A stretch of 64,000 bases of DNA from Aquisphaera giovannonii (GTDB lineage: Bacteria > Planctomycetota > Planctomycetia > Isosphaerales > Isosphaeraceae), in the NCBI RefSeq assembly GCF_008087625.1, contig NZ_CP042997.1:5580001-5644000 (forward strand), read 5' to 3'. Below the pieces are notes generated by a model. The model saw only the letters and a list, made by a program, of their open reading frames with translations, searched no databases and had not been told where the DNA came from. A program made the translations under genes and the position numbers. Positions 29,622 through 38,907 of the stretch are shown in pieces; the stretch's first letter is position 1, and each line of letters opens with the position of its first letter.

Positions 29622-30986
29622 TCACAGCCGATTCGGAGTCGGATCCGTCAGCGGCGTGCGGATGAAGCCGGAGTCGGCGGGCGCCTCGTAGTCGATCGCG
29701 GCGAGTTCCGGGGTGGCGACCGGCGCGTGGCCGCGGATGCGACTATCCAGGGCGGCGTCGAGGATGCCGCCGGTGAGGAGCGTCCGCTCGACGGGGTAGG
29801 GGGGCTTGCCCGACCGGAAGAAGTCCTCGATGCGGAGGACCAGGGGGTCGAAGAAGCGGGCGCCCGGCGGGGCGGGGAGGTAGGTCAGGGTGGAGGCGAT
29901 CGTCTCCCGGCCCTGCGAATCCCGGGTCCGGACGGCGACCGTGGTGTCGTCCACGTGGCCGTTCAGGATCATCGCCGTGGCCCGCAGGCCGTCTTCGTAC
30001 TCGACCACGAAGGCGTTCGGGCCGCGGAGGATCGTGGACGCGTCGCGGACCGAGGGCGTGGCGAAGTCGCGGCAGTTCTGGCGGACGTCCCCGGGGTTCA
30101 CGGTGTGGCTGCGGCCCAGGGCGTGGCGGAGCAGGTCCCACGACCAGAGCCCCTTGTCTCCGGCCTCCCAGACCTCGGGCCCCTCCAGGTAGGTGACCGA
30201 CTTCACGCCCTGGGTCTTACCCTTGCGGTCGCGGCGCTCGGCCATGCACTGGAGCGTCTCCAGGGCGTGGAAGCCGAAGATCTCCAGGTTCCCGCGCGAG
30301 GCGACGAGCACCTCCCGGAAGGGCCGGCCCAGGGGGATCTCCAGCTCCGGCAGCCGCCAGGTCACCGGCAGGCTGGAGCCCGCCATCAGGGGGACGCCGA
30401 GCGCCCGGGCCTGGTCGACCATCTGCTGACCCTCGGCCCGGCTGTAGCTGAGGTGCTTGTCGATGAACACCGGCGCGACCTTGCCCGACGCCCGGAAGAC
30501 GTCCAGCACCTTGCGGAAGTACGCCCCTCGGGGATACAGCTTCTGGAGCTTCTCGTTGAGCGGGTAGTCCCCGTGCTCCGCGATCAGGAGGACGGCGTCC
30601 ACCGCGAGCTTGCCGGTGCCGAGCGTGAGGGCGTCCTCGATCGTCGGGCTCAGCCGGACGCCGTACGCCTTGGCCTTCGCCCGGCCCAGGTCCGTCGCGT
30701 CCGAGGCCTGCTCGATGTACAGGCTGGCGACGTCGAAGCCGGGCCTGTGCAAGGAATCGCCGCGCCCCTCCGCGGCCGGGCCGCCCGCGTAGTGCGGGAA
30801 CCCGTCCAGGAACCGGCCGACGATGTGGTACGCGTGCGAGAGGTAGAAGTACGTGCTCGCGAGCGCCGCGACCTTCGGCCGACGCGGCGGGTCCTCCGTC
30901 CGCGATGCGCCGAGCGCCGGGGCGAGCATCATCCCGGCGGCGGTGGACTCCAGGAACCGGCGGCGGCTGGCGGGGGGCGTGATCAT
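29622..30986 (-). CDS. Secreted (Tat-like leader) protein of unknown function, paralog of 26129-27454
   Basis: A 454-residue paralog, sharing most blocks: YFYLSHAYHIVGRFLDGFP, LSPTIEDALTLGTGKLAVDA, VLLIAEHGDYPLNEKLQKLY, KVAPVFIDKHLSYSRAEGQQ and LMAGSSLPVTWRLPELEIPL. The leader MITPPASRRRFLESTAAG again resembles a Tat signal. A short insertion near the C-terminal third (TPSVRDASTILRGPN) distinguishes it. GGGAG lies 5 bases before the ATG. Its 3' end abuts the PIN unit, whereas the first copy's 3' end abuts a tRNA. Confidence 0.75.
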   Translation of the reverse strand: MITPPASRRRFLESTAAGMMLAPALGASRTEDPPRRPKVAALASTYFYLSHAYHIVGRFLDGFPHYAGGPAAEGRGDSLHRPGFDVASLYIEQASDATDLGRAKAKAYGVRLSPTIEDALTLGTGKLAVDAVLLIAEHGDYPLNEKLQKLYPRGAYFRKVLDVFRASGKVAPVFIDKHLSYSRAEGQQMVDQARALGVPLMAGSSLPVTWRLPELEIPLGRPFREVLVASRGNLEIFGFHALETLQCMAERRDRKGKTQGVKSVTYLEGPEVWEAGDKGLWSWDLLRHALGRSHTVNPGDVRQNCRDFATPSVRDASTILRGPNAFVVEYEDGLRATAMILNGHVDDTTVAVRTRDSQGRETIASTLTYLPAPPGARFFDPLVLRIEDFFRSGKPPYPVERTLLTGGILDAALDSRIRGHAPVATPELAAIDYEAPADSGFIRTPLTDPTPNRL

Positions 30987-31271
30987 GGGGGCTCCCGTGG
31001 GATGGATGGCGAGACGGCAGCAGGTCCGAACCTCGGGACGAGCCGGGATGCGGGACGAGCGGCTACCAGAATACGGTCCCGGGCATAGCGGACCAAGAGC
31101 GAGCAGGCGTGCACGTCTCGCGCACGAGCGCCGGATCGCTTCCCGGCGGGAGCGTCGAGGATTGAATCCCGCGCTTTCCCGAATGGCGGTCCCGTTTCTG
31201 CGTGCAATTAGGTTATGATGGAAAACATGATGTGTGTAAGATTGAGAGTTGCATGTGTCCTGCGCTGATGC

Positions 31272-31581
31272 GTGACGGATGGGGCCGGGCGAGTTGGGGA
31301 GGGTCTGCTCACCCGGCACGACGAGACGCTGCACCACCTGGTCGCCCACCGGCTGGACCAGCGAAGCGGCACTCCGGTCCGAAGCGAAGGCACGCCTTCA
31401 AGATGTCCTCAACGCCAAGGACGCGCCCGACGGGGAAGTGCTGGCCCTGCGGCACTTCGACCAACTCACCCAGGCTGAGGCCCTGGAGGTGATGGGCATC
31501 AAGCGGAACGCCGCCGGCATGCATTCTCTGCTGGCGCGGAAACGGCTTAAAGACGGCCTGAGCAGCCTGCCCGAGGGCTGA
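31272..31581 (+). pseudogene. ECF sigma factor remnant next to a kinase gene
   Basis: Two pieces of a planctomycete kinase-linked ECF sigma factor survive. In one frame (31272 on) LLTRHDETLHHLVAHRLDQR matches the N-terminal segment before region 2. In another frame (to 31581) AKARLQDVLNAKDAPDGEVL, ALRHFDQLTQAEALEVMGI and ARKRLKDGLSSLPEG match region 4. The part between, covering region 2 and the linker, is missing and the frames do not agree, so the gene is broken. The kinase gene begins 14 bases later. Confidence 0.65.
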
Positions 31582-31594
31582 ACGAGTTCCAATC

Positions 31595-34500
31595 ATGAGC
31601 GAGATGGATTCCGGGCCCGACCTGTTGAACGAGCTGGCCCATGAATTCGCCGAGCGAGTCCGACGCGGCGAGCGTCCTTCCCTGACCGAATACACCGGCC
31701 CGCACCCTGAGCTGGCCGACGAGATCCGCGACCTGTTCCCGGCGCTGGCGGCCATCGAGCAATTCGGCTCAGTCGGGAGGGCGTCGACCGGCCCGCACGC
31801 CGGGACCGCGACCTGCGACGGCACGGCGCCGCGGCAACTGGGGGAGTACCGCATCCTCCGCGAAGTGGCCCGCGGCGGCATGGGGGTCGTCTACGAGGCG
31901 GTCCAGGAGTCGCTGGGGCGACACGTGGCGCTCAAGGTGCTCCCGTTCCAGAGGCTGGCCGATCCCAGGCACCTGGAGCGGTTCCGGCGGGAGGCGCACG
32001 CGGCGGCCAGGCTGCACCACTCCAACATCGTACCGGTCTTCGGGGTCGGTGAGCAGGGGGGCGTCCACTACTTCGCGATGGAATTCATCCGCGGTCGCGC
32101 CCTGAGCAGCGTGCTGCACGAGCTGAGGGGCCGGCGCCGGGCCAAGGGGCTTGATGCGGGGGTGACGGCCGAGGGTTCGTCCTCGGCCCTCGCGGGAAGG
32201 CGCGGTTGGGGGCTGGCCGTCACGCTGGCCGAGGGGCTGGCGACCGGCCGTTTCCCGGGCAGGGACGACGTGCCTCGCGACTCCGACGGGGGCGAGTTGG
32301 CCCCCCGTCTCGACCCGGCCCGCGACGGTTTCATCGGGCCGGGCCCATCCGACGCGATCGTCTCGGGCGACGAGCTGGACCTGAGTGCCCAGTCGGACGC
32401 GCGGTATTTCCGCAGCGTGGCCCGGGTGGGCGTCCAGGTCGCCGAGGCCCTGGAGTATGCCCACGAGCAGGGCGTCTTGCACCGGGATATCAAGCCGTCG
32501 AACCTCCTCCTCGACACCCAGGGCACCGTCTGGGTCACCGACTTCGGCCTGGCCAAGGCGGAAGGGACCGGCGAGCTGACCGAACCGGGCGACCTCCTGG
32601 GGACGCTGCGGTACATGGCGCCGGAGCGATTCCGGGGCCAGGCCGACCGTCGCAGCGACATCTTCAGCCTCGGCCTGACCCTCTACGAGATGGTCACGCT
32701 GCGGCCGGCCTTCGCCGCCACCGAGCGGGTGCAGTTGATCGAGCGGATGCTCCACAACGAGCCGCCGCGGCCGCGCAAGCTCGACGGGCACGTCCCGCGC
32801 GACCTGGAGACGCTGATCCTCAAGGCCATCGCCAAGGAGCCGGGCCGCCGCTACCAGACGGCGGGCGAGCTGGCCGAGGACCTGAAACGCTTCCTGGCCG
32901 ACATGCCGATCCTGGCGCGGCCCGTCACCGTGCCGGAACGGGTCATCAAGTGGGCGAGGCGGCGGCCGATGATCGCGGGCCTGGCCGTAGCCGTGCACCT
33001 CCTGCTGGCGGCGCTCCTGATGACCGGGATCTGGTCCTACGTCCAGATCAACCGGTCGCTCGCGATCGCCAGGGCAGAGGGCACCAGGGCCGTGGAACTG
33101 GCCCGATCGGAGGCCCAGGCCAATGCCAAGGCGCGGGAACAGACCAGGATCGCCAGGGATCGGGTCGAGGACCTGAGGCGCAGGGATTACATCGACCGCG
33201 TCAACCTGGCCTACCGCGAGTGCCTGGCCAACAACGTGGCCCAGGCCTTGAAGCTCCTTGACGGTTGCCCGGAGGATTTGCGCGGTTGGGAGTGGGCCTA
33301 CGTGAGCCGCCAGTGCCATCTGGACCTGCACACCTACCGCGAGCCTGGAGCGGCGATCAATGCCGTGGCCTTCAGCCCCGACGGCCGACGCCTCGCCATC
33401 GCGTCGGGCAACCCCTGGTCGATCCCGGGGGGGACGGGTGATCTCGCCGTGCGGGACGTGGCGACCGGCCGGGAAGTCTTCGCCCATCGCGGCCTCGCGG
33501 GCGGCATCCGCGCGGTGGCCTACAGCCCCGACGGCCGCTGGCTCGCCACGGGCCATGCGGCGACCTTGACGGTGTGGGATGCCCTCACGGGGAAGGAGCG
33601 CTACCACACGACCGATCCCGGTCACTTCGCGCTGCTCAGCCTGGCCTACAGCCCCGACGGCCGGCGGATCATCGCAGGTTACGGATCATTCGATAAATAT
33701 ACGATCGGATATGCCGGTTATGCCAGGCTCAGGGACGCCGCGACGGGGGACGAGCTCATCGACCGATTCCCGGGGAAGGGAGGCGGCATCATGAGCGTGG
33801 CGTTCAGCCCCGACGGCCAACAGGCGGCCCTGGCAACGGGCCCGAGGGTGGAGGTCTGGGACCTGGCGAGCCGCAAGCTGCTCCGTCCGCTGATGGCGCA
33901 CACCGGCCGCGTCGTCTACGCGGTGGCCTTCAGCCCCGACGGGAGATACCTCGCCTCGGGAGGATGGGACAAGACCGTCCGACTCTGGGATCGCGCCACC
34001 GGCGCCGAGCTCCGGACCTATTCCGGCCACGAGGGCTTCGTCCGCGGCCTGGCCTTCAGCCCCGACAGCCAGCGGATCGTCTCGGCGAGCGACGACAGGA
34101 GTCTCAAGCTGTGGTCGTTGGGCTCCGATCGCGAGCTGGCCACCTTCCACGGCCATCAGAGCTCCGTCCAGTGCGTCGCCTTCGGCCCCGACGGCTCCCA
34201 GATCGCCTCGGGGAGTCAGGATCAGACGGTCAAGGTCTGGTCCGCCACACCGAATCTCCAGCTCACCGTCCGGGGACACGTGGGCCAGGTCCGGGGCGTG
34301 GCCTTCAGCCCCGACGGCCACGCAGTCGCCTCGGGCTGGGCGGAGGGAGACCTCGAGCTCTGGGATCCGGCGACGGGCGAACCGATCCTCTCCCTTCAAC
34401 GGCAGAGTTCCTTCGGCGCGGTCGCGTTCAGCCCCGATGGACGCCACCTGGCGACTTCGGGATTGAACGAGAGGTTGAAGGTCTGGGATGCCACCACGGG

Positions 34501-35857
34501 GAGGCAGCTCCTCACGCTGACGGGGACAAGCCGCGAAGTCATCCGGCCGTGCGTGGCGTTCAGCCCGGACGGCCGCTACCTGGCGCAGGCCGATAACGAC
34601 CGGTCGGTGAAGGTGTGGGATGCCACCACCGGAGGGAGGGTCCAGACCCTCCGCGGGCACTCGGCGGCGGTCTGTGCCGTGGCGTTCAGCCCCGACGGGC
34701 AGACGCTGGCTTCCGCGGGCGACGATGAGACCGTGAAAGTGTGGGCCGTCGGGAGCGGTCAGGAGCTCCTTACCTTCCGAGGCCACATGGCCCCGGTCTT
34801 CAGCGTGGCGTTCAGTCCCGACGGGCATCGGCTCGCCTCGGCCGGCGGCAACTCGCCGTATTTCCAGGCCCTGGACGCGGATAGTGATCGGGGCGGTCGG
34901 GAGCTCACCGCCGCCGGCGGCGACTCGCAGCACTTCGGTGAGGTGCACGTCTGGGATCCCTCCACCGGCCGCGAGCTCTACCAGCTCCGGGGGCACACCG
35001 ATGCGGTCCTGGGCGTCGCGTTCAGCCCCGACGGCCGGCGCCTCGTCACGGCCAGCGATGATCAGACCATCAAGCTTTGGGACACGGCCACCGGCCAGGA
35101 GGTCTTCGCCCTCAGGGGGCACCTCGCCGCGGTTCGCAGCGCGGCGTTCAGCCCCGACGGCCGGCGCATCGTGTCGGGGGGCAGCGATTGGACCGCGAAG
35201 GTCTGGGACCTGGATTCGAGCACGTCCGAGGTCCTGTCTCGCCGCGAGGCCGTGGCCCAGGCCGCATCCGGCGAAATGTTTCTGGCGGTCGAACGCTGGG
35301 ACCAGGCGGCCGCCGCGCTGACCCGAGCCCTGGAACTGAAGCTCGACAATGCCCGGACCCGGCTGGCGCGGGCCCGAGCCTTTTCCGGCATGGGCCACTC
35401 TCGGGAGGCCGAGGCCGACTTCTCCAGGGCCCTTGAGCTGACGGCGAGGAACGCGAATAAGTACCACGATGTCGCCTGGTTGCTGGCCACGTACCCGGAT
35501 CCCAACCTCCGCGATCCGGCGCGTGCGGTCGAACTGGCCAGGAAAGCCGTCGATCTGTCGCCCAATGAAGGAACGAACTGGAACACGCTGGGGATCGCAT
35601 ACTACCGGGCCGGCGACTGGAGGGCGGCGATCGACGCCCTGACGAACTCGATGGAACGGGGCTCCTGCCGGGGCGAGGGCTTCAGCGCCTTCTTCCTCGC
35701 CATGGCCCACTGGCAACTCGGGGACGAGTCGCGAGCGCTCTCCTGGTACGACAGGGCCGTCGAGTGGATGGACGGAAGGAAGTCAACCGATGAGGAACTC
35801 GCCCGCTTCCGTGCCGAAGCCGCGGCCTTGCTGGGAGTGAAAGACAGGAGCGACTGA
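31595..35857 (+). CDS. Ser/Thr protein kinase with 14 WD40 repeats and TPRs
   Basis: A 1420-residue membrane kinase. The N-terminal ~80 residues form a kinase-associated helical lead (LLNELAHEFAERVRRGERPS). The kinase domain has VARGGMGVVYEA (about 88-99), VALKVLPF, HRDIKPSNLLLD (about 295) and DFGLAKAEG (about 316), so catalytic residues are complete. A ~90-residue insertion sits in the hinge. One membrane segment (AVAVHLLLAALLMTGIW) is near 463-479. About 14 WD40 repeats (AFSPDGRRLAS...VKVWD type) follow, enough for two seven-bladed propellers. The C-terminus has TPR-like helices. The kinase faces the cytoplasm and the repeats would be on the other side. Substrate unknown. Confidence 0.92.
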   Translation: MSEMDSGPDLLNELAHEFAERVRRGERPSLTEYTGPHPELADEIRDLFPALAAIEQFGSVGRASTGPHAGTATCDGTAPRQLGEYRILREVARGGMGVVYEAVQESLGRHVALKVLPFQRLADPRHLERFRREAHAAARLHHSNIVPVFGVGEQGGVHYFAMEFIRGRALSSVLHELRGRRRAKGLDAGVTAEGSSSALAGRRGWGLAVTLAEGLATGRFPGRDDVPRDSDGGELAPRLDPARDGFIGPGPSDAIVSGDELDLSAQSDARYFRSVARVGVQVAEALEYAHEQGVLHRDIKPSNLLLDTQGTVWVTDFGLAKAEGTGELTEPGDLLGTLRYMAPERFRGQADRRSDIFSLGLTLYEMVTLRPAFAATERVQLIERMLHNEPPRPRKLDGHVPRDLETLILKAIAKEPGRRYQTAGELAEDLKRFLADMPILARPVTVPERVIKWARRRPMIAGLAVAVHLLLAALLMTGIWSYVQINRSLAIARAEGTRAVELARSEAQANAKAREQTRIARDRVEDLRRRDYIDRVNLAYRECLANNVAQALKLLDGCPEDLRGWEWAYVSRQCHLDLHTYREPGAAINAVAFSPDGRRLAIASGNPWSIPGGTGDLAVRDVATGREVFAHRGLAGGIRAVAYSPDGRWLATGHAATLTVWDALTGKERYHTTDPGHFALLSLAYSPDGRRIIAGYGSFDKYTIGYAGYARLRDAATGDELIDRFPGKGGGIMSVAFSPDGQQAALATGPRVEVWDLASRKLLRPLMAHTGRVVYAVAFSPDGRYLASGGWDKTVRLWDRATGAELRTYSGHEGFVRGLAFSPDSQRIVSASDDRSLKLWSLGSDRELATFHGHQSSVQCVAFGPDGSQIASGSQDQTVKVWSATPNLQLTVRGHVGQVRGVAFSPDGHAVASGWAEGDLELWDPATGEPILSLQRQSSFGAVAFSPDGRHLATSGLNERLKVWDATTGRQLLTLTGTSREVIRPCVAFSPDGRYLAQADNDRSVKVWDATTGGRVQTLRGHSAAVCAVAFSPDGQTLASAGDDETVKVWAVGSGQELLTFRGHMAPVFSVAFSPDGHRLASAGGNSPYFQALDADSDRGGRELTAAGGDSQHFGEVHVWDPSTGRELYQLRGHTDAVLGVAFSPDGRRLVTASDDQTIKLWDTATGQEVFALRGHLAAVRSAAFSPDGRRIVSGGSDWTAKVWDLDSSTSEVLSRREAVAQAASGEMFLAVERWDQAAAALTRALELKLDNARTRLARARAFSGMGHSREAEADFSRALELTARNANKYHDVAWLLATYPDPNLRDPARAVELARKAVDLSPNEGTNWNTLGIAYYRAGDWRAAIDALTNSMERGSCRGEGFSAFFLAMAHWQLGDESRALSWYDRAVEWMDGRKSTDEELARFRAEAAALLGVKDRSD

Positions 35858-35900
35858 TCTCGGGGCCGCCGCCCGGACCGACTGAGGACCTCCGGCAACG

Positions 35901-37481
35901 CTACGCCCGACGCCCCAGGGCGCGGTGGAGCAGGTTGTGGGTGATCCGCTGGACGCGATCGTCCGGGCCGTGCGGGCGCGACCAGTGGGACCAGGGCAGG
36001 GTGTGGCCGGGGGGCGAGGAGAGGCCCTGGGACCAGAAGATCGTGGAGGCGTTGAACACGAAGTTGCCCTTCGGGCCGGGATAGATCGTCGCGGCCCACT
36101 TCTGCGGGGTCTCGCCGCCCACCCAGGCGGTGCCCGCGGCGACGACCTCCAGGCCGGGGATCGCGGCGGGGTCGCCGTGGTACTCCCAGCCGATCAGGCC
36201 CGGGATGCGATCTCCCTTCTTCACGCCCGTCCCCTCGAAGATCCAGTGGTCCGGCTTGACGACGATCCAGTCGCCGCCGCCGTTCACCGGCTCGACGTTG
36301 CGGGCACCCAACAGCAGGCCCTCGTCCGGGCCGTGCTCGGGGAACGGGCCGTGATCCTTCTGTCTCCCTCGGGCGTAGTCGTTCTCCGCGCCGTAGGGAC
36401 CGCCGCGGAAGAAGACACGGTTCGGGCGGCCGTCGCTCGAGGGCGTCATCGGCGCGACCCAGCACATCGTATTGCCCGAGAGGAACAGCAGGTTGACCCC
36501 GGCGTCGCGCATCGCCTCGACGCTGCGGAACATCCGGATGTCCCAGTATTCGTCATGGCCGACGCTGACGAACGCCTTGCACTTCAGCCCGCGGTCGGGC
36601 GTCATCATGTCGCTGTTCGAGCAATACGTGACGTCGTAGCCGTGCTGTTCCAGCCAGTACGCCAGCGGGAACTCGAACGGCAGGAACTCCCCCGCGCCGA
36701 CGGTCAGGGGGTCGTTGACGATGGCGTCGTACTGGGCCTCACGGCCGTAGGGGCGGTCGAAGCTGACCTGCGCCCAGGGCCCCTGTCCTCCCTTCGGATG
36801 GGAGTAGACCGAGTAATGGCTGGGCCAGCGGTTGTAGGCCTGCCAGGTGTTGTCCGAGCACTGAAAGAGGATATCGGCCGGGCGGTCGTCCTTGACGAGG
36901 AAGATGATGTAGCTCTGCCAGTACGGCTCGGCCTCGCGATCCGGGATCGTCGTCAGCCGGGCCAGGTAGACGCCGCTCGTCCAGTCGGCCGGGATCGTGA
37001 GCGTCGCTGCCGGCTCCCAGCGGCACTCGTGGATGTCCTTGACGCCCGGCTTCGGCGTCGGCTGGGCCTTGCCCGGGAAGGGGCCGAGCTTCGTCATCAG
37101 GCGCGCACCCCGGCCGCCGTAATAGCCGGTCCGGAAGACCTCGATCGCGAACCGTCGCGGCGGGTCGGTGGAGACCATCAGGTCGATCGTCTCGCCCGCC
37201 CGGACGCTCTGCTTCGAGGCGTAGCCCTCGATCCAGGTGGACCGATACCCGGACGCATCGGCCCGCACGCGCGTCAACTGCCAGTCGCTCGCCCCCGGCT
37301 TGCGATTCTCCTCGACGATCGGATTCGGGCCGCCCGCGTCGGGGGCGGCCGCGGCCTCCGCCCCGCCCCGGGAATTCGGGCGGTACGGCATGGCGAGCGC
37401 CCCCAGGCCGGCGGCGAGCCGGGACAGGAACGGGCGGCGCGGCAGGGCATTGGGGGGGCCGGGCTGGGGCAGGTCGGTCAT
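35901..37481 (-). CDS. Exported protein with an N,N-dimethylformamidase beta-subunit-like domain
   Basis: A 526-residue protein. The leader (LPRRPFLSRLAAGLGALAMP) suggests export, possibly by Tat. The mature part matches the DMFase large-subunit C-terminal domain family: GYASKQSVRAGETIDLMVST, VFRTGYYGGRGARLMTKLGP, IIFLVKDDRPADILFQCSDN, TWQAYNRWPSHYSVY and KAFVSVGHDEYWDIRMFRSV. The named enzyme hydrolyses dimethylformamide with iron, but most relatives are uncharacterised and no substrate should be assumed. The ATG at 37481 has GAGGAGG upstream. Confidence 0.78.
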   Translation of the reverse strand: MTDLPQPGPPNALPRRPFLSRLAAGLGALAMPYRPNSRGGAEAAAAPDAGGPNPIVEENRKPGASDWQLTRVRADASGYRSTWIEGYASKQSVRAGETIDLMVSTDPPRRFAIEVFRTGYYGGRGARLMTKLGPFPGKAQPTPKPGVKDIHECRWEPAATLTIPADWTSGVYLARLTTIPDREAEPYWQSYIIFLVKDDRPADILFQCSDNTWQAYNRWPSHYSVYSHPKGGQGPWAQVSFDRPYGREAQYDAIVNDPLTVGAGEFLPFEFPLAYWLEQHGYDVTYCSNSDMMTPDRGLKCKAFVSVGHDEYWDIRMFRSVEAMRDAGVNLLFLSGNTMCWVAPMTPSSDGRPNRVFFRGGPYGAENDYARGRQKDHGPFPEHGPDEGLLLGARNVEPVNGGGDWIVVKPDHWIFEGTGVKKGDRIPGLIGWEYHGDPAAIPGLEVVAAGTAWVGGETPQKWAATIYPGPKGNFVFNASTIFWSQGLSSPPGHTLPWSHWSRPHGPDDRVQRITHNLLHRALGRRA

Positions 37482-37784
37482 CGATCCGCCTCCTCTTCTC
37501 GGGGTTTGTTCCGCACCTGTGCGGGCACGATTCCGCCGTGCACCTCCGGCGCATCGCGGGGCCGGGTCGGATCGCGCCAGTCTATGGGGCCCCGGGGCCG
37601 CGGGCAAGCCGTCGCCGGCGGCGCGAGGATGCGGGCAGGGGCGGGAGCAGGGATGGCCGTTATCGACAAGAGTTCAGATGAAACGCGGTGGCCGCTCCGC
37701 CTATAATGTTTAGTTAAGTGGGGCCAGGGAGTCAGGCCCCGGATCGCGAGGCGGGGCTCCAGCGGCAAGGACGGATTGAGGACG

Positions 37785-38744
37785 ATGATCACCGAACGCA
37801 TCCGGGAGATGCTCGAGGCGTGCGAGGCCGGGACGCCGTCGTTCCCGCCGTCGGTCCTGTTCAACGAGGGCTGGCTGCTGCGGATCGTCCTGGACTGGTT
37901 CGCGGAGCACGGCGGCGACCGCTACCCGCTCTCGCCGAGGCCCGGCGCGCGGTGGTTCTCCGAGCCGTGGCTCCCCTCGGCCTTCCTCCCCCGGTTCCGG
38001 GGCGACCGGTTGGCCGAGGCGCGGTCGCACGCCGACGGCGTGCTCGGGCACTTCGCCATCGGCGACCCGGGGACGGCGGGGCTGGCGCTGCGGCCGGACG
38101 GCACGCAGCTCGTCGTGGCCGAGGCCAAGCTCTACGCCAGGCTCTCCGCCGGCGTGAGGAACGCGCCGTACTACGACCAGGCCGCGCGGACCGTCGCCTG
38201 CATGGCGGAGGTCCTCCGCCGCGCCGATCGCCCGCCGGAGGCGATGGAGGACCTCTCGCTGGTGATCCTCGCCCCGAGGGCCCGGGTGGAGGACGGCGTG
38301 TTCACCTGGGACGCCGCGCACGAGGCGATCCGCCGCAAGGTCCGCCGCCGGGTGGAGGACTACGCCGGCGAGCGAGACGCCTGGTACCGCGACTGGTTCG
38401 AGCCGACCTGGCGGCGGCTCGAGGTCCGCTGCCTGAGCTGGGAGGAGATCATCGAGGTCATCGCCTTCCACAGCCCGGAGCAGGGCCAGGTCATCGACAG
38501 CTTCTACGGCCGCTGCCTGCACTACAACCGCCCGCGGATCAAGGCCGCCTTCCCGGGCCGCACCGCCGGCTTCCCGGGCGAGCGGGCCCAGGCGGACAGG
38601 GCCGCGAACGCCGCCCGCGCGGCGGGCGCGGGGCCGGAACCGGAGCCCGCGCCCGAGGCGGCCGCCCCCCCGGATCCGGCCGATCGCCGGGCGGGCCTGG
38701 ACGTCGAGGCCGTGATCGACGCCATCACCTCGACGCCGGCGTGA
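37785..38744 (+). CDS. PD-(D/E)XK-like nuclease-fold protein, function unknown
   Basis: A 319-residue cytosolic protein. The block GHFAIGDPGTAGLALRPDGT, QLVVAEAKLYARLSAGV resembles the catalytic core of PD-(D/E)XK nucleases (acidic residue, then ExK in EAK), followed by PYYDQAARTVACMAEVLRRA as the usual helix. The N-terminal half contains FNEGWLLRIVLDWFAEHGG, also seen in such proteins. The C-terminal ~60 residues are Pro/Ala-rich. ATG 37785 (MITERIREML) is preferred; a TTG at 37776 is possible. It stands alone with no methylase or helicase beside it, so a restriction role is not supported. Confidence 0.6.
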   Translation: MITERIREMLEACEAGTPSFPPSVLFNEGWLLRIVLDWFAEHGGDRYPLSPRPGARWFSEPWLPSAFLPRFRGDRLAEARSHADGVLGHFAIGDPGTAGLALRPDGTQLVVAEAKLYARLSAGVRNAPYYDQAARTVACMAEVLRRADRPPEAMEDLSLVILAPRARVEDGVFTWDAAHEAIRRKVRRRVEDYAGERDAWYRDWFEPTWRRLEVRCLSWEEIIEVIAFHSPEQGQVIDSFYGRCLHYNRPRIKAAFPGRTAGFPGERAQADRAANAARAAGAGPEPEPAPEAAAPPDPADRRAGLDVEAVIDAITSTPA

Positions 38745-38821
38745 CGTCCACGAGGGTTCCGGCGTCCAGGCGGCCGAGGGGCCGACGATCCCATTCCAGA
38801 AGGCAGAGGCCCGTCCCGGTC

Positions 38822-38842
38822 GCCGGACGGAGCCGGCTCCCA
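38822..38842. repeat. Palindromic repeat, family D, partial copy
   Basis: GCCGGACGGAGCCGGCTCCC matches the right arm of the family D element at 25948-26023 with one change. The opposite arm is not preserved, although GCCGGCCGGAGCCGGCCCC lies downstream. Confidence 0.55.
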
Positions 38843-38907
38843 CGGGGCCGGCCTGCGGGCGATGGCCTGTCTCGATGCCGGCCGGAGCCGGCCCCTCCAG
38901 GGCCCGC

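Noticed and set aside
35901-37481. True dimethylformamide hydrolase
   Set aside because: Only the large-subunit-like C-terminal domain is seen; the small subunit and proven active-site set are absent, and the family is broad.
37785-38744. Restriction endonuclease of a restriction-modification system
   Set aside because: No methylase or specificity gene is adjacent; only the fold-level resemblance is supported.
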